This document shows, one piece after another, positions 7,194 through 12,367 of a stretch of DNA of 12,367 bases (positions are counted from its first letter, which is position 1; each line of letters starts with the position of its first letter). The stretch comes from Oscillospiraceae bacterium. GTDB lineage: Bacteria > Bacillota > Clostridia > Oscillospirales > Acutalibacteraceae. The notes beneath the pieces are model-generated. The model was not told the DNA's origin and searched no databases. It saw only the letters and a program-made list of their open reading frames with translations. The position numbers and the translations under genes are program-made. The stretch is taken from contig JAJXDX010000013.1 of NCBI GenBank assembly GCA_021640185.1, positions 3,116-15,482 on the forward strand. The letters run 5' to 3'.

Positions 7194-8039
7194 ATGAAAA
7201 AGACCATTGCCCTGTTGACCGCCGTCGTCCTTCTGGCGGTCGCCTGCTGCTCCTGCGGCGGCAGCACCAAAAAGACCGCCGAGGTCGTCGACATCCAGCT
7301 GACCAGCGAGGAATACGCCTTCGCTGTCGACCCGAACGATGCCGAGCTGCTGACGAAGGTCAACGCCTTCCTGAAGGAGATCAAAGACAACGGCAAGTTC
7401 GACGAAGTGTGCGAGCACTACTTCGGCAACGGCACGCCGGTGGAGATCGAGTCCGCCGCGGAGGACAGCAGCAAGGATCAGCTGATCGTGGTGACCGAGC
7501 CGGGCTTTGAGCCGTTCGAGTATACCAGCGGCAACAAGTACGTCGGCATCGACATGGAGATGGCGAAGCTGCTGGCCGACTATCTGGGCAAAGAGTTGGT
7601 CATCAAGCCGATCGAGTTCGATTCGATCTTCCAGACCCTGAGCACCGGCGGCGCGGACATCGGCATGGCGGGCATCACCGTCAATGCGGAGCGTGCGAAG
7701 ATGGTCAAGTTCAGCGATACGTACTACAACGCCGCGCAGAAGGTCATCATCCCCAGCGACAACAAGGATTTTGCCGACTGCAAGACCAAAGAGGACGTCG
7801 AAAAGGTGCTCAACGGCTATGACAAGTCCGTCAAGATCGGCGTGCAGTCCGGCACCACCGGCCACAGCTATGTCGAGGGCGATGAGGGCTTCGGCTTCGC
7901 CGGCCTGAAGGCGACGGCCGTCGGCTTCACCAACGGCTCGCTGGCGGTGTCCGCCATGCTCAACGGCGACGTGGATCTCGTGATCATCGACGAGGCGCCC
8001 GCCGCGGCGATCACCAAGGCGATCAACGCCATGCAGTAA
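7194..8039 (+). CDS. Amino-acid ABC transporter substrate-binding lipoprotein, apparently circularly permuted
   Basis: This is a family 3 solute-binding protein, the outer-surface receptor that delivers a polar amino acid to the adjacent permease. It has 281 residues. The N-terminus MKKTIALLTAVVLLAVACC is a lipoprotein signal; Cys18 is the likeliest lipidation site, with Cys19 and Cys21 beside it. The normal start of the fold appears only at residue 95 (DQLIVVTEPGFEPFEY), followed by GIDMEMAKLLADYLG, ADIGMAGITVNAER (Thr162 and Arg167, ligand carboxylate), QSGTTGHSY and DLVIIDEAPA (Asp266, ligand amine). Residues 31-80 look like the usual C-terminal end of the family moved to the front, and the protein ends at residue 281 where that end should start. 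The ATG at 7194 is chosen over an in-frame GTG at 7131 because of AGGAGA (7183-7188) and the signal peptide. Permease and ATPase genes follow. Substrate within the polar amino-acid/cystine range is not resolvable. Confidence 0.93.
   Translation: MKKTIALLTAVVLLAVACCSCGGSTKKTAEVVDIQLTSEEYAFAVDPNDAELLTKVNAFLKEIKDNGKFDEVCEHYFGNGTPVEIESAAEDSSKDQLIVVTEPGFEPFEYTSGNKYVGIDMEMAKLLADYLGKELVIKPIEFDSIFQTLSTGGADIGMAGITVNAERAKMVKFSDTYYNAAQKVIIPSDNKDFADCKTKEDVEKVLNGYDKSVKIGVQSGTTGHSYVEGDEGFGFAGLKATAVGFTNGSLAVSAMLNGDVDLVIIDEAPAAAITKAINAMQ
7284..7433 (+). other. Displaced C-terminal SBP segment at the N-terminus of the binding protein
   Basis: Residues 31-80 of the binding protein read VVDIQLTSEEYAFAVDPNDA, then ELLTKVNAFLKEIKDNGKFD and EVCEHYFGNG. 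In ordinary family 3 binding proteins the pattern 'EEYAIAV.. N.ELL.KVN.AL.EIK..G.(F/Y)D.I..KYFG' is the very last part of the protein, directly after the DEAPA-containing strand and helix. Here it comes first, joined to the classical N-terminal strand (from residue 95) by a short polar linker. Both natural termini lie in lobe 1 of the fold, so this rearrangement is structurally reasonable. Confidence 0.75.
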
Positions 8040-8058
8040 GCCGAAAAACGGGCAAAAC

Positions 8059-8092
8059 GCGGCGACAGGACCGGTCTATCCGGCCCTGCCGC
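8059..8092 (+). other. Hairpin in the gap between binding-protein and permease genes
   Basis: CAGGACCGG (8066-8074) pairs with CCGGCCCTG (8080-8088) with one A-C mismatch and a TCTAT loop. GCGG (8059-8062) can extend the stem with CCGC (8089-8092) across a CGA bulge. An alternative pairing of CGACAG (8063-8068) with CTGTCG (8095-8100) exists. There is no proper T tract, so full termination is unlikely; a 3'-end stabiliser that raises binding-protein mRNA over permease mRNA is the usual meaning of such structures. Confidence 0.5.
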
Positions 8093-8104
8093 TGCTGTCG
8101 TTTG

Positions 8105-8124
8105 ATCCGGGCGTGAGCCCGGAT
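8105..8124 (+). other. Perfect 8-bp hairpin with GTGA tetraloop before the permease ribosome site
   Basis: ATCCGGGC (8105-8112) and GCCCGGAT (8117-8124) form a perfect stem closed by GTGA, a GNRA-type tetraloop as RNA. The stem ends 6 bases before the permease ribosome site AGGGAGG (8131-8137). It could block exonuclease decay coming from downstream or limit ribosome loading on the permease message. Confidence 0.55.
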
Positions 8125-8143
8125 GAGGAAAGGGAGGGCGACG

Positions 8144-8854
8144 ATGGGGAATTTCGCTCTGAAATGGGAAAAATTCATGCACGCCATGTTCGACAACGGC
8201 GGGTATGAAACGGTGCTGCTCGGCCTGCGCAATACGGTGCTGGTGGCGGTGGTCGGTCTGGTGATCGGCATCGTGATCGGTACGGTGCTGGCGGCGGTCG
8301 AGGTCATGCCGAAATACAAGCGCCTGCCCCGTGTGTTGGACAAGATCTGCCGCCTGTACGTGGCGTTCTTCCGCGGCACGCCGCTGGTGGTGCAGCTGCT
8401 GGTCGGCTATTTCGTGCTGCGGCCGCTGCTGGGGCTGCCGATCTCGGCGCTGGCCTCGTGCATGATCATCTACGGCATGAACAGCGGTGCTTACGTGTCG
8501 GAGATCATGCGCAGCGGCATCCAGTCGGTCGATCCCGGCCAGATGGAGGCCGGCCGCGCCGTCGGTCTGGGCTACTGGACGGTCATGGCGCACGTCGTGA
8601 TCCCGCAGGCGATCAAGAACATCCTGCCCACCCTCGGCAACGAGTTCATCGCCCTGATCAAGGACACCTCGATCGTCAGCTTCGTCGGTACCAGCGACCT
8701 GTATGTCGCGTTCAAGTTCATCGGTACGAACAATTACGAGTTCATGGTCCCGTATCTGGTCATGGCCGTGATCTACATCGTTCTCGTCGCTCTGATCTCG
8801 CTGGGGATCAAGCTGATGGAAAGGAGCCTGAAAAAAAGTGATCGACGTAAATAA
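8144..8854 (+). CDS. Amino-acid ABC transporter permease (HisM/GlnP type)
   Basis: This is the membrane subunit of a polar amino-acid importer, 236 residues, normal for the His/Glu/Gln/Arg permease family. Hydrophobic segments run at about 30-52, 71-96, 100-115, 160-180 (partly) and 201-224. FRGTP (76-80) is a strong family hallmark. The cytoplasmic EAA loop reads EAGRAVGLGYWTVMAHVVIP (135-154), followed by NEFIALIKDTSIVSFVG (166-182), also characteristic. The ATG at 8144 has AGGGAGG (8131-8137) at good spacing; an in-frame ATG at 8123 lies upstream of that ribosome site and inside the hairpin, so it is rejected. The gene overlaps the start of the ATPase gene by 17 bases, implying coupled synthesis of the two. 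It probably works as a homodimer, since only one permease gene is present. Confidence 0.96.
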   Translation: MGNFALKWEKFMHAMFDNGGYETVLLGLRNTVLVAVVGLVIGIVIGTVLAAVEVMPKYKRLPRVLDKICRLYVAFFRGTPLVVQLLVGYFVLRPLLGLPISALASCMIIYGMNSGAYVSEIMRSGIQSVDPGQMEAGRAVGLGYWTVMAHVVIPQAIKNILPTLGNEFIALIKDTSIVSFVGTSDLYVAFKFIGTNNYEFMVPYLVMAVIYIVLVALISLGIKLMERSLKKSDRRK

Positions 8855-9590
8855 CTTAACGAAAAAATACGGCGACCTCACGGTGCTCGACAACATCACG
8901 GACTCCATCGAGGAAGGCGAACGGATCGCGATCATCGGGCCGTCCGGCAGCGGCAAAAGCACGTTCTTGCGCTGTCTCAACTGCATGGAGGATCCCACCT
9001 CCGGCCAGATCATCTTCGAAGGCGAGGATCTGGCGGACATGAAGGTGGACATCGATCATCACCGCCGTCACATGGGCATGGTGTTCCAGCAGTTCAACCT
9101 CTTCAACAACAAGACCGTCCTGCAGAACATCACTCTCGCGCCGTATCTCACGCGCCGCCGCACCGTCAAGGGGCGCGCCGCCCGCGCCGCCCTCAAGGCA
9201 CAGATCGAGCAGCGCGCACACGAGCTGCTGCAGCGCATCGGTCTGGATGATTGGGCGGACAAATATCCGTCCACCCTCTCCGGCGGGCAAAAGCAGCGCG
9301 TCGCGATCGTCCGCGCGCTGGCCATGGATCCCAAGGTGATCCTGTTCGACGAGCCGACCTCTGCCCTCGACCCGGAAATGGTCGGCGAGGTGCTCGATCT
9401 GATTCGCGCCCTCGCCGACGAGGGTCTGACCATGGTCATCGTCACACACGAGATGGGCTTCGCCCGCGAGGTCGCGTCCCGCGTCCTCTTCATGGCGGAC
9501 GGCAAGATCATGGAGCAGGGCACGCCGGAGCAGGTGTTCGACCATCCGCAATGTCCCCGTCTGCGCGATTTCCTCAGCAAAGTCATTTAA
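8838..9590 (+). CDS. Amino-acid ABC transporter ATP-binding protein (GlnQ/HisP type)
   Basis: This is the ATPase that powers the importer from the cytoplasmic side. The 250-residue protein shows Walker A GPSGSGKST (34-42), the Q-loop VFQQFNLF (82-89), the signature LSGGQ (147-151), Walker B VILFDEP (167-173) with Asp171 and Glu172, D-loop SALD (175-178) and the switch His204 in VTHE. The pairing 'FQQFNLF' plus 'SALDPE' is typical of the polar amino-acid transporter class. The start is GTG at 8838, inside the end of the permease gene in another frame; AAGGAG (8821-8826) lies 11 bases upstream, a slightly long spacing. A basic/Ala-rich stretch at 105-125 (RTVKGRAARAALKAQ) is a little longer than common homologues but does not break any motif. 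It is the last gene of the operon. Confidence 0.96.
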   Translation: MIDVNNLTKKYGDLTVLDNITDSIEEGERIAIIGPSGSGKSTFLRCLNCMEDPTSGQIIFEGEDLADMKVDIDHHRRHMGMVFQQFNLFNNKTVLQNITLAPYLTRRRTVKGRAARAALKAQIEQRAHELLQRIGLDDWADKYPSTLSGGQKQRVAIVRALAMDPKVILFDEPTSALDPEMVGEVLDLIRALADEGLTMVIVTHEMGFAREVASRVLFMADGKIMEQGTPEQVFDHPQCPRLRDFLSKVI

Positions 9591-9866
9591 GTCGATCGGG
9601 GGCGCTGCGGGGCGTTAGTACGCCGGACGCGCCTTGGCGGGTACAGAGCGTCAGGGCAGCCCGCCGCGGGCAATGCCCGCAGAAAAGTCGATCGGGGGCG
9701 CTGCAGCGCGTTAGGGCGCCGGACGCGCCTTGGCAGGTACAGAGCGTCAGGGCAGCCCGCCGCGGGCAATGCCCGCAGAAAAGTCGATCGGGGGCGGCGC
9801 AGCGCGTCAGTGCGCCGGACGCGCCTTAGCGGGTACAGAGCGTTAGGGCAGCCCGCCTTGGGCGAT
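9591..9866. repeat. Three tandem copies of a structured 96-bp repeat
   Basis: Units lie at 9591-9686, 9687-9782 and 9783 to about 9866. Each begins GTCGATCGGGGGCG, and the first two end GCAGAAAA. Units 1 and 2 differ at 5 of 96 positions. Unit 3 matches over about its first 80 bases with 9 differences from unit 2 and then diverges. Each unit contains GC-rich inverted pairs: GACGC with GCGTC (a G-U pair in unit 3); in units 1 and 2, GCGGGC-AAT-GCCCGC; and a small hairpin around unit positions 20-34. The array begins on the first base after the ATPase stop codon. Since 96 is a multiple of 3, open frames run through on both strands, but they have no ribosome site and look like repeat artefacts. 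Outside the array, 9867-9899 shows nothing. A dispersed intergenic repeat or RNA 3'-end element is the likely nature. Confidence 0.85.
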
Positions 9867-9899
9867 GTGATATTTCCGCCCGCGCAATGCAAAGCAGCG

Positions 9900-9938
9900 A
9901 AAAAATGCCGCCATCGGACGAAAGTCCGATGGCGGCAT
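9900..9938 (-). terminator. Rho-independent terminator of the small minus-strand gene
   Basis: ATGCCGCCATCGGAC (9905-9919) and GTCCGATGGCGGCAT (9924-9938) form a perfect 15-bp stem with a 4-base loop. On the minus strand it is followed by a run of T residues (the A run at 9900-9905). It lies 12 bases beyond the stop codon of the 85-residue gene. On the + strand the stem is followed by CCTGCC, not T, so it would stop rightward transcription from the importer operon only weakly. Confidence 0.93.
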
Positions 9939-9950
9939 CCTGCCTATGCG

Positions 9951-10208
9951 TTATTTTTCTTTCTTCTCGTCGCCGTACAGGTTCATGCGGAACAGGCGGC
10001 TCTCCTCGTCCTTGTCGGCGCACACGACCGTCGCGTCGGCGATCGTCCCTTTGGCGATCGCGCCGGACAGCACCAGCAGCTGCGTCAGGCGGCTCTTGAG
10101 GTTGAGCACGTCGCCTTCCTGCGTTTTCAGGAACACGTCGCCCTTCGTTTCGGCAACGAACTCCATCAGGCGGTTGAAATCGAAATCGTGGATCTGGACA
10201 CCTTCCAT
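9951..10208 (-). CDS. Conserved-looking small protein of unknown function (85 aa)
   Basis: I do not recognise this protein with certainty. It has 85 residues, is soluble, has no signal peptide or cysteine cluster, and ends in a charged tail (DEKKEK). It reads like a small alpha/beta domain: MEGVQIHDFDFNRLMEFVAE, then a likely beta hairpin GDVFLKTQEGDVLNLKS (23-39), a hydrophobic helix LTQLLVLSGAIAKG (41-54), and a last strand pair with SRLFRMNLYGD (70-80). That it is a real gene is well supported: AGGGAGGG (10216-10223 on the minus strand) lies 7 bases before the ATG, an extended -10 promoter lies upstream and a strong terminator follows. It stands alone, convergent to the importer operon and divergent from proBA, so the context gives no function. 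Confidence 0.85.
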   Translation of the reverse strand: MEGVQIHDFDFNRLMEFVAETKGDVFLKTQEGDVLNLKSRLTQLLVLSGAIAKGTIADATVVCADKDEESRLFRMNLYGDEKKEK

Positions 10209-10266
10209 GGGTTTACCCTCCCTAAATTTGATCGTCGGCGCATCGTCGCACCGGGCTTACACGGCT

Positions 10267-10295
10267 ATTATACCAGAGATCTGCGCCGAACACAA
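10267..10295 (-). promoter_or_regulatory. Extended -10 promoter of the small minus-strand gene
   Basis: On the minus strand, TGGTATAAT (10275 down to 10267) is a perfect extended -10 element (TGn plus TATAAT). Seventeen bases upstream is TTGTGT (10295 to 10290), which keeps TTG of the -35 consensus. The leader to the ATG at 10208 would be about 50 bases. Confidence 0.75.
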
Positions 10296-10344
10296 CCGTT
10301 TTTTGCCGGATCCGGCGATGTGACGGAGAATTTTTGCCCGCATC

Positions 10345-10373
10345 TTGCGAAATGCCGCCGATCGTGGTATGCT
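10345..10373 (+). promoter_or_regulatory. Promoter of the proBA operon
   Basis: TTGCGA (10345-10350, four of six) and TATGCT (10368-10373, four of six) are separated by 17 bases, with TGG directly before the -10 box giving an extended -10. The predicted leader is only about 45 bases, too short for a T-box, so tRNA-dependent control of proline synthesis as in some Bacillus operons is not indicated. Confidence 0.6.
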
Positions 10374-10423
10374 GTTGCCGAACGGGAACAGATCCGCGCA
10401 CCGCGCGAAAAAGGAGAACGACC

Positions 10424-11203
10424 ATGCGCATCGTCATCAAAGTCGGAACATCCACGCTGGCTCACCCCACGGGGCTGCTCAACATCCGCCGTGTCAGCCG
10501 GCTGTGCGAGGTCATGAGCGACCTGAAGAACGCCGGGCACGAGCTGGTGCTCGTGTCCTCCGGCGCCATCGGTATGGGGGCCGGCAAGCTGTCGCTGGGC
10601 GGCCGCCCGGCGGATATGCCCACTAAGCAGGCCGCGGCCGCTGTCGGCCAGTGTGAATTGATGTACACCTACGATAAGCTGTTCACAGAGCACAACCACA
10701 CCGTGGCACAGGTGCTGCTGACGGCGGACGACGTGCAGCACCCGCAGCGGGAGCGCAACGTCCACAACACCCTCACGCGCCTGCTGGAATTGGGCGCGCT
10801 GCCGATCGTCAACGAAAACGACACCGTCGCGACCGAAGAGATCGCGATCGGCGATAACGATACGCTGGGCGCGATCGTGGCCGTGGCGGTGCAGGCGGAT
10901 CTGCTGATCCTGCTGTCGGACATCGACGGCCTGTACACTGCCGATCCCCACAAGGATCCGCACGCGCGCCTGCTGCCGGTAGTGGAGGGCATCACGCCGC
11001 AGATCCGCGCCATGACCGGCGGCGCGGTCAGCGCGCTCGGCACGCGCGGGATGCAGACGAAGCTTCGCGCGGCCGAGATCAGCACCGCAGCGGGCATCCC
11101 CATGGTGATCGCCAACGGGAAGGATCCGGACGCGCTGTACGCCATCGTAGAGGGCAAGGCGGTCGGCACACGTTTTTTGCCCGCAAAGGAGGAGAGCCTA
11201 TGA
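10424..11203 (+). CDS. proB: Glutamate 5-kinase (ProB), form without PUA domain
   Basis: ProB phosphorylates glutamate with ATP to gamma-glutamyl phosphate, the first step of proline synthesis in the cytoplasm. The 259-residue product covers only the amino-acid kinase domain; the PUA domain of the 367-residue E. coli enzyme is absent, as in many Firmicutes. Visible motifs are IKVGTSTL (5-12) with Lys6, SSGAIGMG (45-52), KQAAAAVGQ (68-76), NENDTV (130-135), IGDNDTLGA (142-150) and LLSDIDGLYTADP (163-175). The nucleotide loop usually written GTGGMxTK reads GTRGMQTK (206-213). The start at 10424 is chosen because AAGGAGA (10411-10417) precedes it and MRIVIKVGTS is the normal N-terminus; an upstream in-frame start at 10334 would lie before the promoter. 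Its stop overlaps the proA start in an ATGA. Feedback inhibition by proline is a family property, not something visible here. Confidence 0.96.
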   Translation: MRIVIKVGTSTLAHPTGLLNIRRVSRLCEVMSDLKNAGHELVLVSSGAIGMGAGKLSLGGRPADMPTKQAAAAVGQCELMYTYDKLFTEHNHTVAQVLLTADDVQHPQRERNVHNTLTRLLELGALPIVNENDTVATEEIAIGDNDTLGAIVAVAVQADLLILLSDIDGLYTADPHKDPHARLLPVVEGITPQIRAMTGGAVSALGTRGMQTKLRAAEISTAAGIPMVIANGKDPDALYAIVEGKAVGTRFLPAKEESL

Positions 11204-12367
11204 TCCCGACGAAAGAGCTTCTGCTGCGCGCGAAGCGGGCCGCCGCGCGCCTCGGCACGCAGACGGCGGCGCAGCGCGCCGCCGCGCTGCCTGCGATGGC
11301 GGACGCGCTGCTCGCGGCGAAGGATACGATCCTGAATGAGAACGCAAAGGATCTGGCTGCGGCCGAGGGCGTGATCTCCGCCGTCATGCTCGACCGGCTG
11401 CGGCTGGACGAGGGGCGCATCCGCGCCATGGCGGAGGGTATCCGTCAGGTCGCGGCGCTGCCGGACCCGGTGGGCGAGATCATCGAGGAGCATCGCCGCG
11501 ATAACGGCCTGCTGATCCGCAAGGTGCGCGTGCCGCTGGGCGTCGTGGCGATCATTTACGAAAGCCGGCCGAACGTGACGGCCGATGCGGCGGCATTGGC
11601 GATCAAGTCCGGCAACGTCTGCGTGCTGCGCGGCGGCAAAGAGGCCGCGCACAGCACGGCGGCCATCGCCGCGGCCCTGCGCGGCGCGCTGCAGGGCGCG
11701 GGGCTGGATCCCGACCTGATCGTGCCGGTGGAGGACACCTCGCGCGACAGCGCGCACGAGCTGATGCGCGCCGAGGGGCTGGTGGATCTGCTGATCCCGC
11801 GCGGCGGCGCGGGGCTGATCCGCGCCTGCGTGGAGCAGGCGACCGTTCCGTGCATCCAGACCGGCACCGGCATCTGCCACATCTACGTCGACCGTGCGGC
11901 GGACGAGGACATGGCGCTTGCGGTGATCGACAACGCCAAGACCAGCCGCCCCTCGGTGTGCAACGCGGCGGAGGTCTGCCTTGTCCACCGGGACATCGCG
12001 GCGCATTTCCTGCCGCGGCTGGCGGCGTGCCTGTGCGCGCCGGAGCATCCCCACCCGGTCGAGCTGCGGTTAGATCCCGCCGCGGCGGCGATCGTTCCCG
12101 GCACGCCCGCCGGGCCGGATGACTTCGATACCGAGTTCCTCGACTATATCCTGGCCGTGGCGGTCGTGGACGATCTGGATGCCGCCATCCGGCACATCGC
12201 GGCACACTCCACCCACCACAGCGAAAGCATCATCACCGCGGACGGGGCCGCGGCGGCGCGGTTCACCGCCGCCGTGGACAGCGCCGCCGTGTACGTCAAC
12301 GCCTCCACCCGGTTCACCGACGGTGGCGAGTTCGGGCTGGGCTGCGAGATGGGCATCTCCACGCAAA
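11200..12367 (+). CDS. proA: Glutamate-5-semialdehyde dehydrogenase (ProA), 3'-truncated by window end
   Basis: ProA reduces gamma-glutamyl phosphate with NADPH to glutamate 5-semialdehyde, which cyclises to pyrroline-5-carboxylate. It probably acts in a complex with ProB, since the intermediate is unstable. About 389 codons are visible and the family is about 415-420, so roughly 25-30 residues lie beyond the window; no frameshift is seen. Motifs are VPLGVVAIIYESRPNVTAD (111-129), IKSGNVCVLRGGKEA (135-149), LIPRGGAGLI (198-207), TGTGICHIYVD (221-231), and the active-site stretch KTSRPSVCNAAE (247-258) with the catalytic Cys254. The visible end, NASTRFTDGGEFGLGCEMGIST, is the usual near-C-terminal signature. 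AAGGAGGAG (11187-11195) precedes the ATG at 11200, whose last two bases are also the first two of the proB stop codon. A proC gene is not in view. Confidence 0.96.
   Translation, partial: MIPTKELLLRAKRAAARLGTQTAAQRAAALPAMADALLAAKDTILNENAKDLAAAEGVISAVMLDRLRLDEGRIRAMAEGIRQVAALPDPVGEIIEEHRRDNGLLIRKVRVPLGVVAIIYESRPNVTADAAALAIKSGNVCVLRGGKEAAHSTAAIAAALRGALQGAGLDPDLIVPVEDTSRDSAHELMRAEGLVDLLIPRGGAGLIRACVEQATVPCIQTGTGICHIYVDRAADEDMALAVIDNAKTSRPSVCNAAEVCLVHRDIAAHFLPRLAACLCAPEHPHPVELRLDPAAAAIVPGTPAGPDDFDTEFLDYILAVAVVDDLDAAIRHIAAHSTHHSESIITADGAAAARFTAAVDSAAVYVNASTRFTDGGEFGLGCEMGISTQ

Noticed and set aside
9591..9866. CRISPR array or insertion-sequence ends
   Set aside because: The copies are directly adjacent 96-bp units with no unique spacers, no cas genes, no transposase and no target duplication.
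9587..9892. Repeat-containing open frames on both strands of the 96-bp array (minus frame of 101 codons; + frame running in from the ATPase gene)
   Set aside because: The frames stay open because the unit is 96 bases (32 codons). There is no ribosome site, and the Arg/Pro/Ala repeats look like translated structured noncoding DNA.
10305..10316. GCCGGATCCGGC palindrome as a terminator
   Set aside because: It has T residues before it on the + strand and A residues after it on the minus strand, so neither orientation has a trailing T tract; with no loop it would be a poor hairpin.
10374..10423. T-box or other riboswitch in front of proBA
   Set aside because: The predicted leader is only about 45-50 bases, with no T-box motif and no room for the anti-terminator.

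Overview
This window is GC-rich bacterial chromosome with tightly packed genes. It looks like a high-GC member of the Clostridia, plausibly an Oscillospiraceae/Ruminococcaceae-type gut anaerobe. The reasons are the order murB-rapZ-whiA-dnaE, a WhiA homologue outside Actinobacteria, an H-H-metal-site DnaE, a lipoprotein-type amino-acid ABC transporter, and a ProB without a PUA domain. The genus is inference; no rRNA or other marker gene is present. Nothing in the window looks like a phage, plasmid, CRISPR array or insertion sequence.

Region 1 (6-6854, + strand) is a housekeeping run: murB (peptidoglycan precursor synthesis), rapZ (P-loop nucleotide-binding protein), whiA (DNA-binding regulator), dnaE (replicative polymerase alpha subunit) and a GNAT acetyltransferase. 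Gaps are 8-24 bases, so one transcript is likely. It ends at a strong intrinsic terminator (6908-6942). The yvcK gene that usually sits between rapZ and whiA in Gram-positive genomes is absent.

Region 2 (6855-9590, + strand) is a complete polar amino-acid ABC importer: binding lipoprotein, permease, ATPase. It is driven by a near-consensus promoter (TTGACA-17-TATACT). The binding protein is the most unusual gene here. Its N-terminal 50 or so mature residues look like the normal C-terminal end of the family, and its C-terminus stops where that end should begin, so it appears to be a circular permutation of the SBP fold. Two hairpins sit between the binding-protein and permease genes.

Region 3 (9591-9950) has no convincing gene. 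It holds three tandem copies of a structured 96-bp repeat, beginning right after the ATPase stop codon.

Region 4 (9951-10295, - strand) is a single small gene for an unrecognised 85-residue protein, with its own extended -10 promoter and a 15-bp-stem terminator.

Region 5 (10345 to the window end, + strand) is the proline operon proB-proA, with its own promoter and an ATGA overlap. The window edge cuts off proA roughly 25-30 codons before its expected end.
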